From positions 457,545 to 521,544 of the forward strand of contig JAEPOO010000002.1 in assembly GCA_017642855.1 (NCBI GenBank): a stretch of DNA of 64,000 nucleotides, written 5' to 3'. A program made the translations under genes and the position numbers. Each line of letters starts with the position of its first letter. Position 1 is the first letter of the stretch. This DNA comes from Pseudomonadales bacterium (GTDB lineage Bacteria > Pseudomonadota > Gammaproteobacteria > Pseudomonadales > Azotimanducaceae). Positions 43,323 to 51,888 of the stretch are shown piece by piece. The notes beneath the pieces are model-generated. The model had not been told where the DNA came from. It worked only from the letters and a program-made list of their open reading frames with translations, and ran no database searches.

Positions 43323-45035
43323 ATGCCGAACACCAAACTCATCGTGATGATCGCTCTTAGCCTTCTGTTTTCAGTAGCCTACGCGGAAGACTCGCCCTCT
43401 GATGGCGAACAGGTGGCGCAAAAACCGGTAGAGCAGGCTGCTCCAACAAGAGCGGAACAGCTTCGCACCGAAGCCATCGAAATCAATGACCGTATCCAGA
43501 AGATCGGCGAGGATCTGCAAGTCCTTAATGATTCGATCGATCACGCCGCTGGTGATCGTCTGGAAGTCCTGATTCTGGAGCGACAGAAGACAACGCTCGA
43601 AATACTCGATGAACTGTTCGCTCTGGCGCGAAACCTCGAAAAGCAAAGCTCACTAGACCTCGACACTGCCGAGCTCCGAGATATGGTGGTCAGCTACCTT
43701 GTCCGCACCAGCAACGCTCTGGACCAGTTTCTTGACCGGGAAGAGGATGAGATGGTTGAACGTCGCTCTCGTGTCATCAAGCTGACGGGCATCGAGCTCG
43801 TTGAGTTTGAGCAAAACAACGCCTCCACGATGACCTGGTTTCAGGAAATGATCGAAGCCAAGCTCCGCTCTATTCAAGAGTTGGAAGAGCTTGGTGTCAG
43901 CACAGGCAATCACCGCGAGAACCTCGTTAATCGTCTGAATCGGTTTGCATCCAGTTTAGCGGGACAGTTGCAGCTGGTTGATAGTTCTCTCAAAGCGATA
44001 AAAGTGGGCAGTGGCAGTGAGCCGCTATCGTCTGACCTAAAAGCACAGCTTCAGGCGTTAAACATTCGGCGGAGCTCGATACTCTCTTCCCTCGCCTTGT
44101 TGGTGCATAAGATGAATGCTCTGGGCCTTGAGGCGAAAGAATACCGGCAACTCTTGCTTGAAACGGGTGAAGTTACCACCGATCTCTTTGACCCTGAGAT
44201 TGTTCTGGGGATTGTTCAGAAACAGCTGAACATCGTGTCGGATTGGTTGAGCAGAAACGCGGGAGTGTTCCTGACGAAACTGGTGGTGTTTGTACTCATA
44301 ATCACAGCGTTTCGACTGATCGCGAGGGCAACGAATTTCATGATGCGTCGCAGCTTCGAAAGTCAGACCGTTCAGGTCTCGAAGCTGATGCAGGACATGT
44401 TACTGGGCTTATCTTCTAAAGGGATCATGTTTCTGGGTGTGTTGGTGGCGCTCAGTCATATGGGCGTTGAGATAACGGCACTCCTTACCGGTCTGGGTAT
44501 TGCTGGATTTATTGTGGGTTTCGCCTTGCAGGATTCGTTGGCGAATTTTGTCGCGGGAATCATGATTCTTGGATACCGTCCTTTTGATGTGGGAGATGTT
44601 ATTGAAGCTGGCGGTGTTTTTGGCAAGGTCAGCAAGATGAGCATGGTGTCCACGACAATTCTGACTTTCGATAATCAGACACTTATTGTTCCGAATAACA
44701 AAATTTGGGGTGATGTCATCAAGAACATCACCTTGCAGCACGAACGTCGAATTGATCTAGAATTTAACGTTGGCCTGAACGAAAATATTGGCGATGTTCG
44801 CTATCTGATCCATGGCGTTTTGGAAAGCATTGAAGAAATCCTGGAAGATCCCGCTCCGTCGATTGAGTTTAACGAACTGACGCCTTATTCCATGGTCATT
44901 GTCGTACGCCCCTGGGTTCAGAAAGAGGTTTATTGGCCGACACGCTGGCGGCTTCTGCGCGAAATTAAACAGGCGCTGGATGATGCAGGTGTCGAAATTC
45001 CGCGCTTGGATAAAGGCGTGGTGATTCAGCAGTAG
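43323..45035 (+). CDS. MscS-family mechanosensitive channel with long N-terminal region
   Basis: A 570-residue channel of the MscS family. A signal peptide (KLIVMIALSLLFSVAYA) is followed by a long, mostly helical periplasmic region with likely coiled coils (residues 25-300). Then come membrane helices, the pore-lining helix in GIAGFIVGFALQDSLANFVAGIMI near residue 390 and the beta domain RPFDVGDVIEAGGVFGKVSKMSMVSTTI. It would open under membrane tension and protect against hypo-osmotic shock. The start is ATG 43323. There is one AGGA 11 bases upstream. Longer than E. coli MscS (286), shorter than MscK. Confidence 0.92.
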   Translation: MPNTKLIVMIALSLLFSVAYAEDSPSDGEQVAQKPVEQAAPTRAEQLRTEAIEINDRIQKIGEDLQVLNDSIDHAAGDRLEVLILERQKTTLEILDELFALARNLEKQSSLDLDTAELRDMVVSYLVRTSNALDQFLDREEDEMVERRSRVIKLTGIELVEFEQNNASTMTWFQEMIEAKLRSIQELEELGVSTGNHRENLVNRLNRFASSLAGQLQLVDSSLKAIKVGSGSEPLSSDLKAQLQALNIRRSSILSSLALLVHKMNALGLEAKEYRQLLLETGEVTTDLFDPEIVLGIVQKQLNIVSDWLSRNAGVFLTKLVVFVLIITAFRLIARATNFMMRRSFESQTVQVSKLMQDMLLGLSSKGIMFLGVLVALSHMGVEITALLTGLGIAGFIVGFALQDSLANFVAGIMILGYRPFDVGDVIEAGGVFGKVSKMSMVSTTILTFDNQTLIVPNNKIWGDVIKNITLQHERRIDLEFNVGLNENIGDVRYLIHGVLESIEEILEDPAPSIEFNELTPYSMVIVVRPWVQKEVYWPTRWRLLREIKQALDDAGVEIPRLDKGVVIQQ

Positions 45036-45174
45036 CTAGCGGTTATCACACCGAACTGACGTCTCATCGATCGCTGCGACATCACTCAAGACAGTGCGCC
45101 TGCTGATCATCGAAAAAGATGAAAGCCCGAAAGATCGTCATGCAAGGTAGGCTTGTCCGTGCTTTAATCTCCGC

Positions 45175-46017
45175 ATGCTAAGACTTTTGATTGTGACGCT
45201 TTTTTGCGTGTCTGCGAACGCTGACACACTTTCTATTACCGATGGCGTTGAGCGCGAACGTCATCCTGGGAAATTCATCTGGACTGACCTGGTGTCATCT
45301 AACCCTCAGGACGCAGCTGATTTTTACAGTCAGTTATTCGGTTGGCAAATCAACCCCTTTGATGATGATTACCTGGTCATACGTAACCATGGGCGGCCCA
45401 TTGGAGGCATCGCTCTGAACGAAGCAGACGGTGAGGAGGTCAGAACACAGTGGATCAGCTATCTTTCCAGTAGAGACATCGATGCAGCGCACGAACGGTT
45501 AATGTCGGCTGGTGCTGAAGCCATTCTTGACCCCATGACGGTAAGTGGACGGGGCAAGTTTGGAATATATGCTGGCCCTGACGGTGGTTTGTTTGGGGTT
45601 TTGACGGCTCAGGACGGTGACCCGGAAGAACGGGGTGCTGACCTTGGTGATTGGATCTGGATTGAGCTTTGGTCGAAGCGGCCCCAAGTCGCTGCTGAGT
45701 TTTACGAAGGCCTGGGTTTCTCTGTCGCGCGTAACTGGGCGTCAGCTAATGAAAATGATCGTTTGCTTGTCGCAGGGGACTACGCTCGGGGAGGGATTGT
45801 CGAAGGGCATCCGGAACAAAAACATTCCGCATGGTTGCTCTACGTTCGAGTCGCCGATGTTGATGAAACACTGGCTCGGGCTGGCAGGCTAGGCGGCGAA
45901 GTCGTTGTGCTCGATGGGGAAGTGAACAGCAACGGTGAGATTGCGCTGGTGCAGGACCCAACCGGAGGGATTGTCGCCATTTATCAGTACCCGGAACTTG
46001 GGGAGGTTGTGGAATGA
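45175..46017 (+). CDS. Exported two-domain VOC (glyoxalase-fold) protein
   Basis: A 280-residue protein with an N-terminal signal peptide (LRLLIVTLFCVSANA) and two VOC domains. The first starts GKFIWTDLVSSNPQDAADFYSQLFGW and the second WIWIELWSKRPQVAAEFYEGLGF; the layout is like COG3324 proteins. Cytoplasmic glyoxalase relatives lack a signal, so export is unusual. The metal-binding residues are not fully clear. It overlaps the small lipoprotein gene by four bases (ATGA), so the pair is one operon. It may bind or change a small molecule in the periplasm. Confidence 0.82.
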   Translation: MLRLLIVTLFCVSANADTLSITDGVERERHPGKFIWTDLVSSNPQDAADFYSQLFGWQINPFDDDYLVIRNHGRPIGGIALNEADGEEVRTQWISYLSSRDIDAAHERLMSAGAEAILDPMTVSGRGKFGIYAGPDGGLFGVLTAQDGDPEERGADLGDWIWIELWSKRPQVAAEFYEGLGFSVARNWASANENDRLLVAGDYARGGIVEGHPEQKHSAWLLYVRVADVDETLARAGRLGGEVVVLDGEVNSNGEIALVQDPTGGIVAIYQYPELGEVVE

Positions 46018-46286
46018 AGTATCGCCTGCTGATGATAACTCTGATGGCCAGTGTCGGCCTTTTTGGCTGTAATTCATCTGGCTATTCAGGTAGCACAAGC
46101 TATCGTGTCAACTACTACCACGGCTACGGTTACCCAGGTTATTACCCTCGAGGATACATAGGGCCGCCCATTTACGCACAACCTCGTCCGCCTGGTTACG
46201 TGCCTCCCGGGCAGGTAAGGCCGCCGATCCACAGACCGGGTGGCGCCGGCATACCCAGGCCAGCACCGAGACCGATGCCAAGGTAA
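46014..46286 (+). CDS. Small Gly/Tyr/Pro-rich lipoprotein
   Basis: A 90-residue lipoprotein. The signal KYRLLMITLMASVGLFGC has the lipobox LFGC at residues 16-19. The mature part is low complexity: YYHGYGYPGYYPRGYIGPP, then proline-rich repeats such as RPPGYVPPGQVRPP. Such sequences are likely disordered and may interact with the cell wall or mediate adhesion. It is coupled to the exported VOC protein, so they may act together. No homologous family named. Confidence 0.7.
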   Translation: MKYRLLMITLMASVGLFGCNSSGYSGSTSYRVNYYHGYGYPGYYPRGYIGPPIYAQPRPPGYVPPGQVRPPIHRPGGAGIPRPAPRPMPR

Positions 46287-46373
46287 ACAGATCTGCGCGG
46301 TTCGCAAAGAACTTACAAATTGACGGCACAAATCGAGTAGAATCCGCCCTCGAATTTTTCTGGGGAGGTGTTT

Positions 46374-47081
46374 ATGTCTCGGTTAGTGTTTTTTCTTGTA
46401 ACGGTTTTCCTGAGTTTTCTTGCCATTGCTGAAGAAGAGCCAAAGTTCTGGTCCACGGATGTAGAACTTGGTGCGGTGTTCACTTCAGGTAATACGGAAC
46501 AAGAAAGCTTAAAGTTCCGTATTGATAGCAAGCGTGAAAAGGACGTTTGGGTCAACTCGTTCCATCTGGATACTTTTGCCGCCAGTGAAGACGGCAATGA
46601 CACTGCGGATAAGTTGTATGCGTTCTATCGTCTCGATTACAAGCTGGCCGATGACCGAGGCCTGTTTACTCGTCTGGCATATGAAGATGATCAATTCAGT
46701 GGATTTGATCATCAGACTGATCTGACTTTTGGTTACAATCAGACACTCCTTGAACGTGATCGCCTGAAGATTGTTGGTGATGCTGGTCTGGGTGTTCGCT
46801 ACTTTAAAGTCACTGATGGCGACTCAGAGACAGAAGCGTTGGTAAGGCTTGCCGCTTTATTGGAATGGGAAATTTCCGAGAATGCGCTTTTCAAGCAAGC
46901 GCTGGGGTTTGAAATTGGTGAAGAGCTGACGACGACGCGATCAGAAACTTCTTTGGAAACCAGGGTGGTTGGCGATCTCGCGATGAAACTTGCTGTCGCG
47001 GTGAAGCACAACTCGGAAGTGCCGGCAGGTAAAGATAAGACAGATACCGAGTCTACGGTAACGCTCGTCTACAGATTTTAG
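46374..47081 (+). CDS. DUF481 outer-membrane beta-barrel protein
   Basis: A 235-residue protein of the DUF481/YdiY type. A signal peptide (SRLVFFLVTVFLSFLAIA) precedes alternating beta strands: WSTDVELGAVFTSGNTEQESLKFRI, TRLAYEDDQFSGFDHQTDLTFGYNQ and a C-terminal STVTLVYRF, typical of barrels ending in phenylalanine. ATG 46374, with GGGGAGG upstream, is preferred over GTG 46368. A terminator follows the stop. These proteins are often salt-induced; here the function is inferred only. Confidence 0.88.
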   Translation: MSRLVFFLVTVFLSFLAIAEEEPKFWSTDVELGAVFTSGNTEQESLKFRIDSKREKDVWVNSFHLDTFAASEDGNDTADKLYAFYRLDYKLADDRGLFTRLAYEDDQFSGFDHQTDLTFGYNQTLLERDRLKIVGDAGLGVRYFKVTDGDSETEALVRLAALLEWEISENALFKQALGFEIGEELTTTRSETSLETRVVGDLAMKLAVAVKHNSEVPAGKDKTDTESTVTLVYRF

Positions 47082-47082
47082 C

Positions 47083-47118
47083 AAAAAAAAGGGCGATCAG
47101 TGGTCGCCCCTTTTTTTA
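47083..47118. terminator. Bidirectional rho-independent terminator
   Basis: The arms GGGCGA (47091-47096) and TCGCCC (47104-47109) around a seven-base loop are flanked by eight A on the left and seven T on the right. It can end transcription of the DUF481 gene (plus strand) and of the DUF4136 gene (minus strand), which converge here. Confidence 0.92.
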
Positions 47119-47134
47119 ACGCGCTTGTAAAGGC

Positions 47135-47692
47135 TTACTGAGGTGGTGGGAAGGTGGCAAACATTTCGGTGAGAATCTGTTCCAGCGCGACGCCCGGATT
47201 CTCCTGCATTTTCGAAGTGATTTTGCGGGTAGCGACAGCATGCCAAACCGGTTTGCGTTCCTGTGGGTCGTAGATGTCCACAGATAGGGTGCCCTCTGTG
47301 TACTGGCGCACATCAACACTGTCTCCGTAGTAGTAGCCACCACCCCAGCCCCATCGGCCGTAACCATAACGATATGGCTCCGGGTAGCTGTTCACCTGGA
47401 TTTTGTCCCGTGCGCCTAGCGTAAATCCAACGGCAAGATCCGCATTATCACGATCTGCGATCCGGGTGAAACCGCGAGCTGCCATGAGGTTCTCAGTGAT
47501 TTGCATCAACCTGCCTTCGGTCAGAGGGTTTCCGCCCTCAGCACCTTCACCACGGATGACGGGGTTATCGCTGATGAACGCAAAGGTTTTGTCATTGCTG
47601 AAATCGTAGGAAGGATCAAAATCGACCCTCGGCGCTGGCGCTGAACAGCCGAGCAAGAAGGTGATGGTGACGAGTAATGCGAGCAGTCTCAT
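47135..47692 (-). CDS. DUF4136 lipoprotein
   Basis: A 185-residue lipoprotein; the lipobox LLGC has its cysteine at residue 16 of MRLLALLVTITFLLGC. The mature domain matches DUF4136: FDPSYDFSNDKTFAFIS, then ADLAVGFTLGARDKIQ, TEGTLSVDIYDPQERKPVWHAVATRKI. A Gly/Tyr-rich loop (YRYGYGRWGWGGGYYYG) lies in the middle. It follows the DUF2955 gene after 52 bases on the same strand and may share its transcript. Envelope role; details unknown. Confidence 0.88.
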   Translation of the reverse strand: MRLLALLVTITFLLGCSAPAPRVDFDPSYDFSNDKTFAFISDNPVIRGEGAEGGNPLTEGRLMQITENLMAARGFTRIADRDNADLAVGFTLGARDKIQVNSYPEPYRYGYGRWGWGGGYYYGDSVDVRQYTEGTLSVDIYDPQERKPVWHAVATRKITSKMQENPGVALEQILTEMFATFPPPQ

Positions 47693-47744
47693 GGGTAATC
47701 TCCGTAAGGGTTATCCCGGATTCTAGAGGTCTGGGAAGTCAGCC

Positions 47745-48794
47745 TCAAGCACCAATATCGGTGACAACTGCTGTTTCTGCTGCAGCCGCGGGAGCCTGCT
47801 GCTGATCGCGATTCAGATAGTTGGAAAGTGCTTTCAGGAGGCTGAAAGCGGCGACAACATAGGCGCCAGCGAGAAAGATCTGGGTAAGTCGTACAAGGAA
47901 TTTTTGCGCCGCGTCTGCGGAATCTGAGGACACGCTGCTTCCCACCAGCAACAGAACGGCGGTAAATGCGGATGAATAAAGTGGCGCTGTTGGTTTACCC
48001 GAAAAAATTCTGTCTGCGAATATGGTGGCCGTCAAAGCAATCAACGCCACCATGAAGGGCCACCACGGGACAATCACCAGGAAGTTGTAGACGGCAACAG
48101 CCGCAATACCACCGAGACCGTTCGCGAGTATGAGTACCGCGGCGCCTTTCTTTGTGGTCGCGAGGTTGACCGTCTGTGCGAGGATGGCTGCGAACACCAT
48201 GACGATGATGGCGCTCGTGACAGAAAAGCTATAGTAATAGGCCAGTAAAGGCACGATCACCAGGGTACTGATCAACGCGGATTGCTCCGGTGAAAGCTGT
48301 GTGTTTTCAGGTTCTGGCACTTCCATAACCGGATCGGGCTCTGTGGGCATTACGGTAAAGAAAACTAATGCAATGGCAACGGATACGAAACCGGAGATGG
48401 TCAGTGCCTCAACCAGCAGCCAGGAAAGGTTAATTGAGGCGATGCCAATCAGCGGGATCACGGTAACCGCCATGATCAGCATGATCACAGCAAAAGGTGA
48501 GAGCCCGCGATTTCCGGCCGAGTAAATGTGGAGTAACAGAACGGAAAACACCAACAGGCAGACCAGCGGGTAATCGACAAGCGACATGGAAAGCAGTAAG
48601 CCAAATAGGCAGCCAACAACAATCACGGCAAAGAAGCTCATGCCGGTTTTGAAATCGATGTTTGGGCCGCCCATCAAGATGGAGAGCAGGATGGGCGTCA
48701 GGTAAGACAACTGCCAGTTGATCAGCTGCGATAGCGTGAAGCCGGTTGTTATGGCCAGCACAAATCGAAGGATTTTGCGTTCCCGATTGTTCAT
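47745..48794 (-). CDS. DUF2955 / fusaric-acid-resistance-like membrane protein
   Basis: A 349-residue inner-membrane protein with about nine or ten helices. MGGPNIDFKTGMSFFAVIVVGCLFGLLLS and the Pro/Glu-rich cytoplasmic loop EPDPVMEVPEPENTQ fit the DUF2955 group, which is related to AaeB and other aromatic-acid exporters. It follows the HlyD-like gene after 13 bases, and these two plus AI-2E form an export unit. There is no outer-membrane partner in the operon. Substrate unknown; an aromatic acid or similar is inferred from the family. Confidence 0.78.
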   Translation of the reverse strand: MNNRERKILRFVLAITTGFTLSQLINWQLSYLTPILLSILMGGPNIDFKTGMSFFAVIVVGCLFGLLLSMSLVDYPLVCLLVFSVLLLHIYSAGNRGLSPFAVIMLIMAVTVIPLIGIASINLSWLLVEALTISGFVSVAIALVFFTVMPTEPDPVMEVPEPENTQLSPEQSALISTLVIVPLLAYYYSFSVTSAIIVMVFAAILAQTVNLATTKKGAAVLILANGLGGIAAVAVYNFLVIVPWWPFMVALIALTATIFADRIFSGKPTAPLYSSAFTAVLLLVGSSVSSDSADAAQKFLVRLTQIFLAGAYVVAAFSLLKALSNYLNRDQQQAPAAAAETAVVTDIGA

Positions 48795-48807
48795 CAGATC
48801 GTTCGAA

Positions 48808-49944
48808 TCAATAGAGATACGACAAAAATGCGATAATTCGAATATACACCCAGGCGATGCCGTTCAACAGGAAGTTACCACCGGCATAAACAATGACATC
48901 TGCCTGGCCACCCTCTCGCAGGTAACCTCGAGTGTCTTCTCTCGGCACGTTAATGATGACGGGAAATCTCTGTGGATCACGTAGCCAGCCTGTGGCTTGC
49001 TCTGACGTTGAGAGTTTCCCGACACTGCTGTTGTTATTGTCCCCGACACCGTAACCGATACTGGATATGGTGCCGCGATGAACTCGTCCTGGCATAGCGT
49101 CGAGCACAAACTCGACCTCATCGCCGTCGTCGATATGTTCGATATTGTTTTCGCGAAAGTAACCCTCGATCCACACATTGTCTGCGGAGATAAAAGTCAT
49201 AAGTGGAGCACCTACGTTTGCGTAGTAACCCTTATAGATTCGGGCGTTGGTCACGGCACCAACATCCGGGGCTCTCAGGTAGGACCTCTCAAGATCCAGC
49301 TGCGCTTTTTCCAGCCGCGAAATCGCGGCAACGATGGCCGGATTCTCAGTCCCTGCTGCGCCAAGAGCTTCTTTTGCGCGTTCCAGTCTAGCTTCGGCTT
49401 CCACAACCCGTGCCTGGGCACTCGCCAAATTTGCCTTAGCACGATCTACCTCGGCGTCCGTAGCAACACCGGTGTCCTCAATGGCAATAATTCGGTTTGA
49501 TCGTGCTTCTGTGCTCTGAAGGCGGGCTCTTGCCTCCACCAGGGATGCCTGTGCAACGCTGACATCGGCAGTTGTCGCGCCGACGTTCTGTCCGGCCTGT
49601 TCAAGATCTGCCTCAGCCTGGCGAACGGCGAGCTCATAGTTGTCAGGGTCGATGCGCAGCAGAACCTGGTCTTTCTCGACGATCTGGTTCATCGCCACAT
49701 CAACTTCAGTCACAAAGCCTGCAACCTGCGGTGCGATGGGTACGATATTCGCGCGTACTTTGGCTTGCGAGCTGTAAGGGGTGAGTCGATCCGAGGCGAT
49801 GTACCAGCTGAAGAGAACGACACAGACGATGCCGATACGAAGCGTAAGTTTTCTAACCAGGGCTTCATCCTGGTTTTCTTCGCTGGCTTTTTCGATGATT
49901 GTATCCTCGAGAGGCTTGTCTCTGGTCTCGTCAATTTGAGTCAT
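48808..49944 (-). CDS. HlyD/EmrA-type membrane fusion protein
   Basis: A 378-residue periplasmic adaptor. One N-terminal membrane helix (LRIGIVCVVLFSWYIA) is followed by the lipoyl half VRANIVPIAPQVAGFVTEVDVAMNQIVEKDQVLLRID, a long coiled coil (residues about 100-220), the second half YLRAPDVGAVTNARIYKGYYANVGAPL and a C-terminal hydrophobic end (NGIAWVYIRIIAFLSYLY), as in the YibH/YiaV type. It works with a DUF2955-type permease. Its start overlaps the AI-2E gene by 14 bases, so it is translated with it. Confidence 0.9.
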   Translation of the reverse strand: MTQIDETRDKPLEDTIIEKASEENQDEALVRKLTLRIGIVCVVLFSWYIASDRLTPYSSQAKVRANIVPIAPQVAGFVTEVDVAMNQIVEKDQVLLRIDPDNYELAVRQAEADLEQAGQNVGATTADVSVAQASLVEARARLQSTEARSNRIIAIEDTGVATDAEVDRAKANLASAQARVVEAEARLERAKEALGAAGTENPAIVAAISRLEKAQLDLERSYLRAPDVGAVTNARIYKGYYANVGAPLMTFISADNVWIEGYFRENNIEHIDDGDEVEFVLDAMPGRVHRGTISSIGYGVGDNNNSSVGKLSTSEQATGWLRDPQRFPVIINVPREDTRGYLREGGQADVIVYAGGNFLLNGIAWVYIRIIAFLSYLY

Positions 49945-51028
49945 GGCTTTCCACCTCAGTTGCTTCGTTAGGTTGCTGCTCGTTTTGGCCTAACCAATCC
50001 TGGAACAGCGTGTATCCGATCGCGAGAACGATAGCGCCGACAAAGAGTCCCAAAATGCCCATCAGGATGACACCGCCGATGGCGCCGAACAGGATGATCG
50101 GCATCGGGATGTCCATACCTCGTCCGAGAAACAACGGTTTGAGAAAGGCATCGCTGCTGCTGACCAGGATGGCGTAAATCAGAAAAATGGTGGCAGGTAC
50201 GGTTTCACTCACCGAGAACACATAAACGGCGATGGGACCCAGGATAAGGAGAGGTGGTAACTGCACTACGGCGAGGACGAGCACAGCCATGACCCAAACA
50301 CCATAGGCAGGCACCTCCATAATGGCCAACCCGATCGCTGACGCAGTTGCCTGGATCAGCGCCACGCCAATGACACCCTGGGCGACGCTACGAATGGTGG
50401 CGATGCAAAGATCGGTAAAGTGTGCGCCGCGTTGGTCAGCCAGTCGGTCCAGCACTCTGATATTGAAGCTGTAACACTCTTTAGCGAACGCCAGGAAGGC
50501 ACCGGCGATAATGGTGGACAGGATGAAACTACCGATGGCGCCTCCGAGGCCCGCTACGATGCCAACGGCTTGCTGGCTGAGTTGTGATAACTCGTCCCGA
50601 TACTCCGTGACCATGGCTTCCAGATTCTCGGAAGCATCGTGCCATGCGGCATATAGACGCTCGCCGATAACTGGCCAGTCCTCTACAGAGGCGTCTGGTG
50701 GTGGAACGGTTAAGGTACCTGCCTTAAACCTTTCGTTGAGGCCTTGCATGGTGTCGATAAAAGAGACGGTGAGTTCATAGACTGGAACGATAAGCAGCAG
50801 CAGCGTCACGATGACCATCGCTGTGGCGGTCCAGCCTTCCCGCCCTCCCACTCTGGGAACCAATTTGAGATAAATCGGGTAGACCGCGACGGCGAGAACG
50901 GCACCCCAGACAACGAGCTCAATGAATGGGCTGACAATCTGATAGCAGGTATACGCCAGAAAACCCAGTATTGCGATTCTTACAGCGGCTTCAACCGCAG
51001 GATCCGTATGATTCGTGTTTTTGGCCAT
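49931..51028 (-). CDS. AI-2E family transporter
   Basis: A 365-residue membrane protein of the AI-2E exporter family, with eight helices in the usual pattern: LGFLAYTCYQIVSPFIELVVWGAVLAVAVYPIY, then a long charged region, and LFGAIGGVILMGILGLFVGAIVLAIGYTLFQ near the end. Family members export AI-2, sodium or small molecules, so the name does not prove quorum signalling. It is the first gene of an operon with HlyD and DUF2955 genes. It has its own start at 51028 and is divergent from the SYLF gene. Confidence 0.9.
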   Translation of the reverse strand: MAKNTNHTDPAVEAAVRIAILGFLAYTCYQIVSPFIELVVWGAVLAVAVYPIYLKLVPRVGGREGWTATAMVIVTLLLLIVPVYELTVSFIDTMQGLNERFKAGTLTVPPPDASVEDWPVIGERLYAAWHDASENLEAMVTEYRDELSQLSQQAVGIVAGLGGAIGSFILSTIIAGAFLAFAKECYSFNIRVLDRLADQRGAHFTDLCIATIRSVAQGVIGVALIQATASAIGLAIMEVPAYGVWVMAVLVLAVVQLPPLLILGPIAVYVFSVSETVPATIFLIYAILVSSSDAFLKPLFLGRGMDIPMPIILFGAIGGVILMGILGLFVGAIVLAIGYTLFQDWLGQNEQQPNEATEVESHDSN

Positions 51029-51162
51029 TGATGGCTCCGACAGGAAAGACTCAATCGTCTATTCTACGGAAATCCTCAAGGTTTTAGCACATGACGTCGA
51101 GCCTTCTCGCGTCAGCCTGCAATTGTTATGGTTGTTCTCTCAAACGACCAGAGGAGAGGTCC

Positions 51163-51771
51163 ATGCAGTATCCAATACGAAAGCCCCTTTTTGCGATTCT
51201 CATCGCGATATTGATTTCATGCTCTTCTCAGGCAGCTCTGTTTGGTAAGAAAGAAAAGACTGCAGAGGAAAAAGCACAAGAAATTGCTGAAGAACAACAG
51301 GCCATTCGTGATATGCGCTCTGAAACTTTGCAGGAGCTCTATAGGCTGAGCCCTGAGGCAAAAGAAGACGCCATGAATTCAGAGGCTGTCGCTGTGTTTA
51401 GCTCACTCGGCATGAATCTGTTTCTGGTATCCACCGCCAGGGGCGGTGGGATTGTCCGAGAGACCAAGACCGGCAAAGAAACGTTTATGCGCATGTTCTC
51501 AGCGGGCGGCGGTTTCGGCTTGGGTGTGAAGGACTTTCGCGTGATATTCCTGTTTCACAGTCAAACGGCTTATCAGAACTTCCTGAATTCTGGTTGGGAC
51601 TTTTCGGGCCAGGGTGATGCTGCAGCGAAAGCTGGTGAAGAAGGTCTTGCGTTAGAAATCGCGGCGACAATCACACAAGGCACCAGTATCTATCAAATCA
51701 CGGAAAATGGTCTGGCACTTCAGGCGACGTTGCAAGGTACGAAATACTATTTAGATAAAGAACTTAACTAG
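51163..51771 (+). CDS. SYLF (Ysc84-like) lipid-binding envelope protein
   Basis: A 202-residue exported protein. The signal peptide PLFAILIAILISC ends in a possible lipobox LISC; export with or without lipid is therefore open. A charged linker (FGKKEKTAEEKAQEIAEEQQ) is followed by a SYLF domain: AVAVFSSLGMNLFLVSTARGGGIV, SAGGGFGLGVKDFRVIFLFH and FNSGWDFSGQGDAAAKAGE-like segment. ATG 51163, with GGAGAGG upstream, is preferred. SYLF domains bind membrane lipids; bacterial roles are poorly known. Divergent from the AI-2E gene. Confidence 0.82.
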   Translation: MQYPIRKPLFAILIAILISCSSQAALFGKKEKTAEEKAQEIAEEQQAIRDMRSETLQELYRLSPEAKEDAMNSEAVAVFSSLGMNLFLVSTARGGGIVRETKTGKETFMRMFSAGGGFGLGVKDFRVIFLFHSQTAYQNFLNSGWDFSGQGDAAAKAGEEGLALEIAATITQGTSIYQITENGLALQATLQGTKYYLDKELN

Positions 51772-51888
51772 AGATATGCCAATCGACACACATCCGTGCC
51801 GAAAGCAGTCATCGCCATTGAAAGTTTGAATAGGGAGACCTAGGCGCAGTTTGCCTTCAGTCATCGTGTAGCGAGTGGCATTGGGCCT

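Noticed and set aside
49931-51028. AI-2E gene as evidence for quorum sensing
   Set aside because: The family includes ion and small-molecule exporters, and no luxS or signalling gene is in the window.
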